DNA of 25,147 nucleotides from CAZIWJ01 sp964542855. GTDB lineage: Bacteria; Bacteroidota; Bacteroidia; Cytophagales; Cyclobacteriaceae. Numbering within the stretch: position 1 is the stretch's first letter; each line of letters begins with the position of its first letter. Below, one piece after another: positions 1 through 7,607 of this stretch. The stretch covers positions 1 to 25,147 of the forward strand of contig CAZIWJ010000023.1 of assembly GCA_964542855.1 (NCBI GenBank), in the 5' to 3' direction. Under the pieces are notes generated by a model. It ran no database searches. It had not been told where the DNA came from and was given only the letters and a program-made list of their open reading frames with translations. Both the position numbers and the translations under genes were made by a program.

Positions 1-10
1 CCCCACTCCG
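1..10 (+). tRNA. Possible 3' end of a tRNA-Ser, cut by the window edge
   Basis: The first ten bases can be read as the end of a T-stem, a seven-base acceptor strand (CCACTCC) and a G discriminator. The complete tRNA-Ser further right in this window also ends in CTCCG with a G discriminator and no encoded CCA. A plus-strand terminator follows at 51-78 and no plus-strand reading frame precedes it, so a plus-strand RNA gene would explain the terminator. Ten bases cannot prove a tRNA; this is inference. Confidence 0.3.
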
Positions 11-32
11 TTGCAAAACTAAAAACTACCTC

Positions 33-78
33 TGAGCTATCACGGCTCAAGGCGAGATGAAAGTCTCGCCTTTTTTTT
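33..78 (+). terminator. Tandem hairpins and rho-independent terminator of an upstream gene
   Basis: A first small hairpin pairs TGAGC (33-37) with GCTCA (45-49). A second pairs GGCGAGA (51-57) with TCTCGCC (64-70) around the loop TGAAAG and is followed directly by eight Ts (71-78). The T-run places it on the plus strand, so it ends a gene lying left of the window (perhaps the tRNA at 1-10), not the minus-strand thrC that ends at 127. Confidence 0.8.
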
Positions 79-126
79 GTTGAATATCAATAACAGGTTA
101 ATTTTCCAACGCCAACGGTATCAGCA

Positions 127-1443
127 TTAGCCCAGCAAATAAGCTTTCAAGAACTCAAAATCATTAGCCATGGATATGGCCTTTTTTTCTTTACTCATAG
201 CTTCCTTCAACGGGTCTGGCAGGTTTACTTTTCCTTTAATAACCGGCTCAACCACATCAATAAATTTGGCCGGGTGCGCTGTAGCCAGCACAATGCCGTG
301 TTGCCCGTCTGCCAGCGGATATTCACTCAATCCACGGTAACCAATAGCCGTGTGCGGGCACATGGTATAATGAAACTGCTCCTGCACTTCCTTCAGGGTG
401 GCCAGGGTTTCGTGATCATTGTAAAACTTACCGGTTATCAGTTTAATCATATGCTCACGTGGATCACTGTCCGGATCGAAGAAAGCCTGCAAACGAGCAA
501 AATTACTCGGGTTACCCACATCCATGGCATTGGCTACCGTGCTTACAGAAGGGCGAGGGCGAAAAATGCCTTCTTGCAAGTACTCCGGAACAATTTTATT
601 AATATTCGTTGCGGCAATAATCTGCGCCACCGGTAAGCCCATTTGGCGGGCAATCAGGCCGCCGCAAAGATTCCCGAAATTACCGCTCGGTACGCAAAAT
701 ACCGGGGCCGTTTCGGCATCAGGAAGTTGGGCGTAAGCATGAAAATAATAAAACGACTGTGGAATAAGCCGGCTAATGTTAATAGAATTGGCTGACGCCA
801 GGTGAAATTGCCGGTTCAGTTCCTTATCCAGGAAAGCCTCTTTAACCATGCGCTGGCAGTCGTCGAAAGTGCCGTCTACCTCAATGGCCTCCACGTTTCC
901 CCCGGCCGTGGTGAGCTGCTGCTCCTGCAGGGTGCTTACTTTTCCTTTAGGATACAGCAAAGTTACCCGTATTCCGGGTACGTTGTAAAAACCCTGGGCT
1001 ACTGCACTTCCCGTATCGCCGGAAGTAGCTACCAGGATGTGAACCGGGCCGCTTACTGTCCCTTCGTTCAGGAAGTACGACATCACCCGCGACATAAATC
1101 GCGCTCCGAAATCTTTAAACGCCAGGGTAGGCCCCTGGAAAAGTTCCAGTACGTGTTTATGTGGTTCCAGCGTAACCAGCGGGGCATCGAAATTAATGGC
1201 ATCGTTAACGATGGCCCTCAATGCCGGTTCGGGTATTTCTTCTTTCAGCAGGGCACGAGCTACGGTAAAGGCAATGTCCTGGAACGAAAGCTGTTGAATA
1301 CCGGCAAAGAACTCGTCGGGAAGCCTGGGAAAAGAAACCGGCATAAACAGCCCGCCATCTTCGGGAAGGCCCTTAAAAATGGCATCCTTAAAAGTTACCG
1401 TCTCACGGGTATTCCTGGCTTGCTGTGTGCTGTATAATTGCAT
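127..1443 (-). CDS. thrC: Threonine synthase
   Basis: PLP enzyme converting O-phospho-L-homoserine to L-threonine and phosphate in the cytoplasm, the last step of threonine synthesis. The 438-residue protein has the family N-terminus (YSTQ, then GLPEDGGLFMP near 25-35), the PLP lysine K110 in the LAFKDFG motif, the SGDTGSA loop at 141-147 and the phosphate-binding SGNFGN at 253-258. The length fits the shorter bacterial class. The ATG at 1443 lies six bases after the thrB stop, so the two genes are almost certainly one transcript and the product of ThrB is the substrate of ThrC. No T-rich hairpin was found directly after its stop; the hairpin at 51-70 has its T-run on the other strand. Confidence 0.97.
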   Translation of the reverse strand: MQLYSTQQARNTRETVTFKDAIFKGLPEDGGLFMPVSFPRLPDEFFAGIQQLSFQDIAFTVARALLKEEIPEPALRAIVNDAINFDAPLVTLEPHKHVLELFQGPTLAFKDFGARFMSRVMSYFLNEGTVSGPVHILVATSGDTGSAVAQGFYNVPGIRVTLLYPKGKVSTLQEQQLTTAGGNVEAIEVDGTFDDCQRMVKEAFLDKELNRQFHLASANSINISRLIPQSFYYFHAYAQLPDAETAPVFCVPSGNFGNLCGGLIARQMGLPVAQIIAATNINKIVPEYLQEGIFRPRPSVSTVANAMDVGNPSNFARLQAFFDPDSDPREHMIKLITGKFYNDHETLATLKEVQEQFHYTMCPHTAIGYRGLSEYPLADGQHGIVLATAHPAKFIDVVEPVIKGKVNLPDPLKEAMSKEKKAISMANDFEFLKAYLLG

Positions 1444-1449
1444 AAGAAA

Positions 1450-2397
1450 TTAGTTTTTAATCTGTGGGCCCTGGGAATTAATGGCCGAAACGTACACTTC
1501 TCCATCAATCGATAACTGCTTAAAAGCCTGTTGCATGGCAGTGGCAATTGCTTCAGCCCTGGCTTTTCCCCGGCTCAGGGCAAACATGGATGGGCCGGAG
1601 CCGGATATGCCGCAACCCAGGGCGCCGGCTTCCAGGGCCGCTTCTTTAACGGTATCGTAGCCGGGAATGAGGATAGACCGCACCGGCTCCACGATCACAT
1701 CTTCAATCGATCGGCCGATCAGCTCATAATCTTCCTGTAGCAATCCGGCAATAAACCCCGCCGTATTCCCCCATTGCTTAATGGCATCTTCCAGCGGCAA
1801 ATTCTTCTTCAGCAAATTACGGGCATCTTTGGTATTCACTTCCAGGTGCGGGTGAATAAGTGTACAGTAAAGCTCAGCAGGGGTATTAATCTGAATCACG
1901 TCGAGGGGATGGTAGCTCCTCACCAGCACAAAACCGCCCATCAGCGAGGGGGCAACGTTATCGGCATGAGCAGCGCCACAAGCCAGCCGTTCCCCTTCCA
2001 TAGCAATGGGCAGCAGCTCTTTTCGGCTCATGGCCTTTTCGGGCTGCACCTGCCTAACCAGTTCATTGATAGCAAACAACCCGGCCACCGCACTGGAAGC
2101 ACTGGAACCCAGTCCCGAACCCAGTGGCATGTTTTTGTGCAGCGTAATAGAAGCTCCATAAGAAAGATTCAGGGCCGACAAGTAATGTTGCACCACAATG
2201 CCTACCGTATTCTGGTCGGCCCGCCGGGGCAGTTTGCCGTTATCGCCGAGAATGTCGGTAATAGCCACGTCGCCGGTTTCGTGAAGCACCATCTCTACTT
2301 CATCGCCGGGCTCATGCACGGCAAAGCCCATAATGTCGTAGCCGCATGCCACGTTAGCAACCGTAGCCGGGGCAAAAATGCGTACGCTAGAACTCAA
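1450..2397 (-). CDS. thrB: Homoserine kinase (TTG start)
   Basis: GHMP-family kinase that phosphorylates L-homoserine with ATP to O-phospho-L-homoserine, feeding ThrC. The 315-residue protein opens with the family sequence VRIFAPATVANVACGYD. It has the ATP-binding PLGSGLGSSASS motif at 91-102, the HADNVAPSLMGG segment at 144-155 and the C-terminal GCGISGSGPS loop at 261-270. The start codon is TTG at 2397: the frame is closed by TAA about seven codons upstream and no ATG lies between, so TTG is the only sensible start that keeps the conserved N-terminus. A 22-codon frame upstream stops at TGA overlapping this TTG. The usual partner thrA (aspartokinase / homoserine dehydrogenase) is not next to it; the upstream neighbour is an unrelated protease. 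Confidence 0.95.
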   Translation of the reverse strand: MSSSVRIFAPATVANVACGYDIMGFAVHEPGDEVEMVLHETGDVAITDILGDNGKLPRRADQNTVGIVVQHYLSALNLSYGASITLHKNMPLGSGLGSSASSAVAGLFAINELVRQVQPEKAMSRKELLPIAMEGERLACGAAHADNVAPSLMGGFVLVRSYHPLDVIQINTPAELYCTLIHPHLEVNTKDARNLLKKNLPLEDAIKQWGNTAGFIAGLLQEDYELIGRSIEDVIVEPVRSILIPGYDTVKEAALEAGALGCGISGSGPSMFALSRGKARAEAIATAMQQAFKQLSIDGEVYVSAINSQGPQIKN

Positions 2398-2462
2398 ATG
2401 ATTTGCTGTTTTAAATTAAGCTGTAAAGAAGCGAAGAATTGAGAAATAGAAAAAGGGTTCAT
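2394..2462 (-). CDS. Possible 22-codon leader frame overlapping the thrB start
   Basis: An ATG at 2462 opens a short frame starting MNPFSISQFF and rich in Ile, Phe, Gln and Leu. Its TGA stop overlaps the TTG start of thrB in the sequence TTGA. The arrangement resembles translational coupling, or a leader peptide in front of an amino-acid operon. It has three Ile codons but no Thr codons, so a classical threonine attenuator is not supported, and no terminator / antiterminator pair was found after it. It could equally be a chance frame. Confidence 0.25.
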   Translation of the reverse strand: MNPFSISQFFASLQLNLKQQII

Positions 2463-2573
2463 GCACGGATCATTTCTTTATCGCAGTACTTTTTCTCCGG
2501 TTGTGAGCCAAATTTTCTTTTGCGCAGTTAGTCGATCCGTGTATTACGAGGGTATTTTACCCCCACCCGATTC

Positions 2574-2606
2574 AAAAAAAAGCTGTCTTATTTTCAAGAC
2601 AGCTTT
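2574..2606 (-). terminator. Terminator of the S41 protease gene
   Basis: The stem AAAGCTGTCTT (2579-2589) pairs with AAGACAGCTTT (2596-2606) around a six-base loop. Read on the minus strand the hairpin runs into a stretch of Ts (the As at 2574-2581). It lies about 70 bases after the protease stop and separates that gene from thrB. A weaker T-rich tract on the plus side could make it partly bidirectional. Confidence 0.8.
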
Positions 2607-2672
2607 CTTCGTTTTCAGCTTTTGCTTACAGCCCGGTAAACAGGAGCTGTAATTCCGGTCATCCCGTTCGGA

Positions 2673-4298
2673 CTACGAAGGTTCCACCAGTTTTTCCGCT
2701 TCGGGGAAGAGCTTTAAAGCCTGCTGGAAAATTTCGTTGGTTTCATTAAAAATCGGGTAGAAACCATCAGATTTCCAGATGCCGCGAGCAATAAATGCCT
2801 TCACGTAAATTTTAATCAGTTCTTTCGAACGCTGAAAATGCTCTTCGTTGTACGGGGCCTTGTTTTTATTACCCAGGGCAATGAGCTTATCGAGCATCTT
2901 ATCGGTTACCTCGAAGTTATCGTAATAATCATCAAAGCCCATTCTTTCCAGCTTCTTGCGGTTATCTTCCACGTACTGGTACGTGTATTCACGAAGTGTA
3001 TTGGAATACGATAATTTACCCAGGTAAGCTGAATTCATGCTGGTATCCAGCGCCACGAAGTAGTCGGGGGTAATTCCTCCGCCCCCGTACACGGTACGGC
3101 CTTTCAACGTTTTATACTTCAGTGAATCATTGTATTCAATGCTGTCGGCATGAAAAAACTCTCCGTGCTCGAAGCGCTTCAGAATATCAGTACCGTATTC
3201 ATCGGTATCGTCGTAAGGCTTCTGGATAGATCGCCCGCTGGGGGTATAGTAACGCGAAATGGTTAGGCGTAGCTCCGATTCATCGGAAAGCGTAATGGGC
3301 AGCTGCACCAGGCCTTTCCCGTAGGATCGGCGACCAACAATCAATGCGCGGTCGTTATCCTGCAGGGCACCGGAAACAATTTCAGAGGCAGAAGCACTCC
3401 CTTCGTCAATGAGTACGATAACCGGTCGTTTTTCAAACATTCCGTCTTTGTAAGCCCGGGCTTCGGTAGAAAACCGGCTCTGCTTACCCTTGGTGTAAAC
3501 AATTAGCTTGTTATCGGCCAGCATTTCATCTACGATATTCACCGCGCGGTCCATGTAACCACCGGGGTTGTTCTGCAGGTCGAGGATCAGCTTTTGCATG
3601 CCCTCTTTTTTCAATTTAGCCACGGCCGATTTAAACTCATCGTGCGTGGTTGCTGAAAACCGGCTAATTTTTACGTACCCAACCTTATCGTTAACCATGT
3701 AACTAACGTCGATGGAATACTGTGGAATTTTATCGCGCATAATGGTGTAGTCGACCAGGTTACTCCGCCCGTTTCTTTTTATCGATACTTCCACTTCGCT
3801 CCCTTTCGGGCCACGTAATAAATTAAACACATCACCATTAGTGATGTTGGTGCCGGCAACTACTTCGCCGTCAACCTTCACAATTTTATCACCACTTTGC
3901 AGGCCTACTTCTTCCGAAGGGCCACCGCTCAGTGGAGCCACCACGTAAATGGTATCCTTAACAATATTGAACTCAATGCCAATACCGTCGAACTCACCTT
4001 CCAACTGCGACTTGGCCACTTCCAGGTCTTCGGCAGGAATGTAAACAGAATGGGGATCGAGATTATCCAGTACGCCTTCAATGGCTTCTTCCACCAGTTT
4101 TTCAGTGTTTACCTCATCAACGTAATCGCGTTCAACGTAGGTAAGTATCTCCCTGAACTTCTGAAACCCGGTAAACAGGTTATTTTTTGAAGTGTCTCCG
4201 TCGGCCATTGTGGCTCCGATAAGGATTCCGGCAGATACAGCGAGCGTTAAAAAAATGGGTAGTCGTATGGAGAATCTGGAATTGTTTGAACTACTCAC
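2673..4298 (-). CDS. S41-family carboxyl-terminal processing peptidase (GTG start)
   Basis: Serine protease of the CtpA/Prc type that trims or degrades proteins from their C-terminus in the periplasm. The 541-residue protein has a hydrophobic segment at about 13-31 (membrane anchor or signal sequence), a helical N-terminal region, a PDZ domain at about 98-180 and the catalytic domain at about 200-375. The Ser-Lys-Gln triad is visible: S303 in GSASASEI, K328 in SYGKGLVQ and Q332, with the 25-residue Ser-Lys spacing of CtpB. A long C-terminal extension (about 375-541) of unknown role follows, as is common in Bacteroidota. The start is GTG at 4298; the frame is closed upstream and the next Met lies beyond the hydrophobic segment. 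It is transcribed away from the RIC-ruvX-def operon and ends in its own terminator. Its substrates cannot be told from the sequence. Confidence 0.93.
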   Translation of the reverse strand: MSSSNNSRFSIRLPIFLTLAVSAGILIGATMADGDTSKNNLFTGFQKFREILTYVERDYVDEVNTEKLVEEAIEGVLDNLDPHSVYIPAEDLEVAKSQLEGEFDGIGIEFNIVKDTIYVVAPLSGGPSEEVGLQSGDKIVKVDGEVVAGTNITNGDVFNLLRGPKGSEVEVSIKRNGRSNLVDYTIMRDKIPQYSIDVSYMVNDKVGYVKISRFSATTHDEFKSAVAKLKKEGMQKLILDLQNNPGGYMDRAVNIVDEMLADNKLIVYTKGKQSRFSTEARAYKDGMFEKRPVIVLIDEGSASASEIVSGALQDNDRALIVGRRSYGKGLVQLPITLSDESELRLTISRYYTPSGRSIQKPYDDTDEYGTDILKRFEHGEFFHADSIEYNDSLKYKTLKGRTVYGGGGITPDYFVALDTSMNSAYLGKLSYSNTLREYTYQYVEDNRKKLERMGFDDYYDNFEVTDKMLDKLIALGNKNKAPYNEEHFQRSKELIKIYVKAFIARGIWKSDGFYPIFNETNEIFQQALKLFPEAEKLVEPS

Positions 4299-4388
4299 AG
4301 TACTTTGTATTTAATTGTTTAACTTGCATTTTATAAGATAACAGGACATGGCTACTAAATTTACCATTACTTTTTAAAAACACCTCAC

Positions 4389-4447
4389 CAGTTTAAACTG
4401 ATAGAAGATAATTTACACCGAAATTCCTTTAATTAAGTTATAACTTA
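4389..4447. promoter_or_regulatory. Two perfect palindromes between divergent genes
   Basis: CAGTTTAAACTG (4389-4400, 12 bases) and TAAGTTATAACTTA (4434-4447, 14 bases) are both perfect inverted repeats in the AT-rich 234-base space between the protease gene and the RIC-protein operon. Sites like these often bind dimeric regulators, and RIC genes are commonly controlled by nitric-oxide or oxygen sensors. Neither matches a regulator consensus that I can name with confidence, and AT-rich DNA makes short palindromes by chance. Confidence 0.3.
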
Positions 4448-4532
4448 TTGCCTTTAGGGGCAGTTGCAGTGTAAATACTACAACGTAATTTTTAACTTGG
4501 GTATTGGTGTTGTGTTACAGTATTATTTGCTT

Positions 4533-5279
4533 ATGGAAGTTTCTGCGAATGAACAAATTGGTCGCATCGTCGACCACAACCTGGGTTACGCTTACGTGCT
4601 GTTTTCCTACGGTATTTCCTTTTATCACCACCACCACGATACACTCAGCCAGGTATGTTACCGGTACGGATTGCCCGTGGAACAGGTGCTCAGAAGCCTC
4701 AATAAGGCAGAAACAAGTAACGATAATCCTGAACCTGCACTTATTAACTATCCAGTAGAGTTAATTGTTGAGTATCTCAAGCATACGCACCACGTTTTTA
4801 TTAAACAACGCATTCCCTACATCAGTAACCTGATCACCAACCTGTCGGTCAGGGATACCCCAGTTGCCAAAGATTTGCAGTTCGTTATGCCCCTGCTGCG
4901 CGAAGATTTAATAACCCACATGTACGAAGAGGAAGATCAGCTATTTTCTTACATCCTTATCCTGGGTAAGGCAATTAAACAGGGAAACCCCTACCTGTCA
5001 GAAGCGATGCTGGCCATGCAAAACCTTTCCATCCAGCAGTTTGCCGTGGAACACCAGCACGACGATGACGACATGCAGAAAATCAGGACCATTACCGAAA
5101 ATTATCAACAGGACTCTTCCACCAGTCTGCACGTAAAAGTAGTATACGAAGAACTGAAGCGCTTCGAGCAGGAGCTGATGAACCATGCTCGCCTGGAAAA
5201 CGAAGTGTTGTTCCCCAAGGCGCTGATCCTGGAAAGAAAAATAAAATCGATCCTGGCTAACCAATCAATTTCTAATTAA
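4533..5279 (+). CDS. RIC-type hemerythrin-like di-iron protein (ScdA/YtfE family)
   Basis: Proteins of this family repair iron-sulfur clusters after nitrosative or oxidative damage and carry a non-heme di-iron centre. Numbered from the ATG at 4533 (248 residues), an ScdA_N-like domain spans about 5-60 and a hemerythrin-like four-helix domain about 75-240. Candidate iron ligands are H84 or H86, H129, E133, H174, H218 and E222, in the usual HMxEEE, EHxHDD and NHxxLENxVLFP contexts. The N-terminal domain normally carries a Cys-Cys pair (YCCGG in E. coli YtfE); here the place is taken by YHHHHD at 31-36. A longer frame begins at a TTG at 4464, but its extra 23 residues look non-coding, so the ATG was chosen. 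It is the first gene of an operon with ruvX four bases downstream. Confidence 0.85.
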   Translation: MEVSANEQIGRIVDHNLGYAYVLFSYGISFYHHHHDTLSQVCYRYGLPVEQVLRSLNKAETSNDNPEPALINYPVELIVEYLKHTHHVFIKQRIPYISNLITNLSVRDTPVAKDLQFVMPLLREDLITHMYEEEDQLFSYILILGKAIKQGNPYLSEAMLAMQNLSIQQFAVEHQHDDDDMQKIRTITENYQQDSSTSLHVKVVYEELKRFEQELMNHARLENEVLFPKALILERKIKSILANQSISN

Positions 5280-5283
5280 ACGC

Positions 5284-5694
5284 ATGGGAAGGATTTTGGC
5301 CATTGACTATGGAGAAAAGCGGGTAGGACTGGCCGTTACTGATCCGTTGAAAATTATTGCGTCTGCCCTCGATACCGTAAATCGTAAACAGGTACTGGAA
5401 TACCTGAAAGCTTATGTAGCCAGCGAAGAGGTAGAATGCCTGGTTTTGGGTATGCCTACCCGCCTGAACGGCGAAGCAACCGATGCTACCCGGGGCGTTG
5501 AAAAATTTGCCGGCCAGCTGAAAAAGCTGTTCCCTGCTATCCCGATCGAGTTTGAAGACGAAAGATTTACTTCACAAATGGCTTTAAAAAGTATGGTAAG
5601 TGCAGGGGTGAAAAAGAAAAACCGCCGGAAAAAAGAAAACATCGACAAGGTTAGCGCAACCCTGATTTTACAATCGTATATGGAAAGTAAATAA
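5284..5694 (+). CDS. ruvX: RuvX/YqgF, Holliday-junction resolvase-like / pre-16S rRNA nuclease
   Basis: RNase H-fold nuclease of the YqgF family, linked to 5' maturation of 16S rRNA and proposed as a back-up Holliday-junction resolvase. The 136-residue length is typical. Visible motifs are IDYGEKRVG at 7-15 with catalytic D8, LVLGMPTRLNG at 53-63, the EDERFTS motif at 91-97 with E93, and D121 in the last helix. A basic patch (KKKNRRKK) precedes the final helix, as in relatives. The ATG lies four bases after the stop of the RIC gene and the def ATG lies four bases after its own stop, so the three genes are probably co-transcribed. Confidence 0.95.
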   Translation: MGRILAIDYGEKRVGLAVTDPLKIIASALDTVNRKQVLEYLKAYVASEEVECLVLGMPTRLNGEATDATRGVEKFAGQLKKLFPAIPIEFEDERFTSQMALKSMVSAGVKKKNRRKKENIDKVSATLILQSYMESK

Positions 5695-5698
5695 TGCT

Positions 5699-6250
5699 AT
5701 GATTTATCCCATTGTATTATATGGAGACCCTGTGCTGCAAAAACGGGGCAAAAATATAGAGCAAGGCGAAATAGATGTAAAACAACTGGCCAACGATATG
5801 TTCGAAACCATGTACCAGGCCAGCGGAGTGGGCCTTGCCGCACCACAAATTGGTAAGAGCCTACGGATGTTTGTTATCGACAGCGGCCCCATGGAAGAAG
5901 GTGAAGAACCATTTAAGCAGGTATTCATAAACCCCGAAATTATGACCGCAGAAGGAAAGGAATGGGCCTTTGAGGAGGGGTGCCTGAGCTTTCCCGGCAT
6001 CCGCACCGATATTTACCGCAAAGAAAAACTAACTATCCGCTACTTCGACGAACACTGGGAAAAGCACGAAGATACCCTCGAAGGGATGGTTGCCCGGATC
6101 GTGCTCCACGAATACGATCACATCGAGGGTATCGTATTTACTGATTACCTGAAGGGGCTGAAAAAACGCATGATGCAAAGTAAGCTGAACAACATTAGCA
6201 AGGGAAAGGTGGGTGCTTCCTACCGGGTAAAAGCACCAGTGCGTAAATAA
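5699..6250 (+). CDS. def: Peptide deformylase
   Basis: Metallo-hydrolase that removes the formyl group from the N-terminal Met of new proteins. The 183-residue protein has all three family motifs: GVGLAAPQ at 43-50, EGCLSFP at 93-99 with metal ligand C95, and HEYDH at 137-141 with ligands H137 and H141 and catalytic E138. It is last in the RIC-ruvX-def operon. def is often paired with fmt, which is absent here; pairing with ruvX fits a translation / ribosome-maintenance theme. No strong terminator follows; a weak six-base stem (TAAAGG 6285-6290 with CCTTTA 6298-6303) lies downstream. Confidence 0.97.
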   Translation: MIYPIVLYGDPVLQKRGKNIEQGEIDVKQLANDMFETMYQASGVGLAAPQIGKSLRMFVIDSGPMEEGEEPFKQVFINPEIMTAEGKEWAFEEGCLSFPGIRTDIYRKEKLTIRYFDEHWEKHEDTLEGMVARIVLHEYDHIEGIVFTDYLKGLKKRMMQSKLNNISKGKVGASYRVKAPVRK

Positions 6251-6460
6251 TAACAGGTAATATGTACCATTTCACCCCTTTTTTTAAAGGAAAAATCCCT
6301 TTATTCATCACTTATCGATAGAAAATTACTTGTATTGTAATGTCGGGAGAATTAATGATAACCCGATTTAAATTTGTCGTGTAGCGTGCAGATAGTAAAT
6401 AATTTTGCGGTTAATAAAATTATTAAAATACTATGCTACCGTTGCAATGATGAACAGAAA

Positions 6461-6492
6461 TTTGCATAAAGTATGAAATATTAATTTATTTG
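6461..6492 (+). promoter_or_regulatory. Candidate Bacteroidota-type promoter for tRNA-Ser
   Basis: TTTG at 6461-6464 (-33-like) is followed, after exactly 20 bases, by TTTATTTG at 6485-6492, which matches the -7 consensus TAnnTTTG at five of six fixed positions. Transcription would begin near 6498, about 30 bases before the tRNA. Position and spacing both fit. The rest of 6251-6460 is AT-rich and shows no gene. Confidence 0.5.
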
Positions 6493-6527
6493 TATCCGTC
6501 TTTTAAAAATTTAACTAATGGGTACAG

Positions 6528-6616
6528 GGAGAGATGACCGAGTGGTCGAAGGTGCTCGCCTGGAAAGTGAGTGTGCCCCCATAGGGGTACCGAGGGTTCG
6601 AATCCCTCTCTCTCCG
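6528..6616 (+). tRNA. tRNA-Ser(GGA)
   Basis: Class II tRNA of 89 bases. The acceptor GGAGAGA (6528-6534) pairs with TCTCTCC (6609-6615) and the discriminator is G, as expected for serine. The anticodon stem CTCGC/GTGAG (6555-6559 and 6567-6571) encloses the loop CTGGAAA with anticodon GGA at 6562-6564, which reads UCC and UCU codons. The long variable arm contains a CCCC/GGGG stem, and the T-arm is GAGGG-TTCGAAT-CCCTC. CCA is not encoded. Confidence 0.97.
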
Positions 6617-6692
6617 CTGAATTATTGTTGAAATTTAATTCTGCTATTACATTACACAAAAATTACACTAAAGTTAAGATTCAAAACAAACT

Positions 6693-7583
6693 ATGAAAAA
6701 GCTATTCTCTCTATTAGCAATCGCATGTTTCAGCACATGCCTGTTGGCGACTAACGCTACTGCCCAGGACGAAGCCCCTGCCAGCGATTCTACCATGATG
6801 GACAGTACAACGATGGCCTCAGAAGATTCCACGGCAATGGCAGCTGATTCTGCAGCTACCGCTGCTAGTGAGCCGTCTTCCATGCAGGAAATGACTGAAA
6901 ACATGGGTGATGAAGAGGTTCCGTTCACGCAGGTAGTAAAAGAAAAGTTTATTGAAGGAGGTTGGGAATTTATGTCAGTGGTACTACTGTGTCTGGTTAT
7001 CGGACTCGCCATCGCCATTGAGCGTATCATTACCCTGAACCTTGCTCAAACCAACACCAAGAAGTTATTAAGCAAAGTGGAGTCAGCACTGGATTCTGGT
7101 GGTATCGACGCTGCTAAGGAGGTAACCCGTAATACCAAGGGCCCCGTTGCTTCTATCTTTACCCAGGGGTTGATGCGCATGACCGAAGGTATCGAAATGG
7201 TAGAAAAGTCTATTATCTCTTACGGCTCAGTAGAAATGGGACGACTGGAAAAAGGATTGGTATGGATCTCCCTGTTTATCTCACTGGCGCCGATGTTGGG
7301 CTTTATGGGTACAGTAATCGGTATGATCCAGGCTTTCGATGCAATTGAAGCAGCCGGCGATATTTCTCCCTCACTCGTAGCCGGTGGTATTAAGGTGGCA
7401 CTCCTTACTACAGTTGCTGGCTTAATCGTTGCGGTAATTCTTCAATTATTCTACAACTATTGTGTATCCAAGGTCGACGGTTTAGTGAACCAGATGGAAG
7501 ATGCTTCTATCGCACTGGTCGATATCCTGGTTAAGCACAAGCAGCTTTCTGGCGGTTCTTCTCAGGGTGCTATTGAAAACTGA
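6693..7583 (+). CDS. exbB: ExbB/TolQ/MotA-family proton channel subunit
   Basis: Inner-membrane proton channel subunit that, with ExbD, turns proton flow into mechanical work, typically for TonB-dependent outer-membrane transport. The 296-residue protein has a hydrophobic N-terminal segment ending near AQ at 24-25 (signal-like), a low-complexity stretch at about 26-77 rich in Ser, Thr, Met, Ala and acidic residues, then transmembrane helices at about 93-113, 190-212 and 232-256. The conserved core LGFMGTVIGMIQAF (202-215) and GGIKVALLTTVAGL (231-244) is intact. The N-terminal extension is longer than in E. coli ExbB. It leads a four-gene operon and lies 76 bases after tRNA-Ser. No tonB is present in the window, so a TonB role is inferred from family. 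Confidence 0.92.
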   Translation: MKKLFSLLAIACFSTCLLATNATAQDEAPASDSTMMDSTTMASEDSTAMAADSAATAASEPSSMQEMTENMGDEEVPFTQVVKEKFIEGGWEFMSVVLLCLVIGLAIAIERIITLNLAQTNTKKLLSKVESALDSGGIDAAKEVTRNTKGPVASIFTQGLMRMTEGIEMVEKSIISYGSVEMGRLEKGLVWISLFISLAPMLGFMGTVIGMIQAFDAIEAAGDISPSLVAGGIKVALLTTVAGLIVAVILQLFYNYCVSKVDGLVNQMEDASIALVDILVKHKQLSGGSSQGAIEN

Positions 7584-7607
7584 TAAGGGCTAAAAAAGAA
7601 AAATATT

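Noticed and set aside
1..50. Minus-strand tRNA-like sequence (GATAGCTCAGAGGTAG resembles a D-arm)
   Set aside because: The D-stem and anticodon stem do not pair; the resemblance comes from the small hairpin at 33-49.
2461..2652. 63-codon plus-strand frame between the protease and thrB
   Set aside because: It runs through the terminator hairpin and has no recognisable features.
4464..4532. N-terminal extension of the RIC protein
   Set aside because: It would need a TTG start; the extra residues have no family similarity, and the ATG at 4533 matches the expected N-terminus.
6285..6303. Terminator for def
   Set aside because: A six-base AT-rich stem with no T-run after it; too weak to call.
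6369..6407. Promoter-like TAAATTTG (6369-6376) and TAATTTTG (6400-6407) after def
   Set aside because: They lie more than 100 bases before the tRNA, and spacing to a -33 TTTG is wrong (23 bases at best); the pair at 6461-6492 fits better. AT-rich DNA makes such matches easily.
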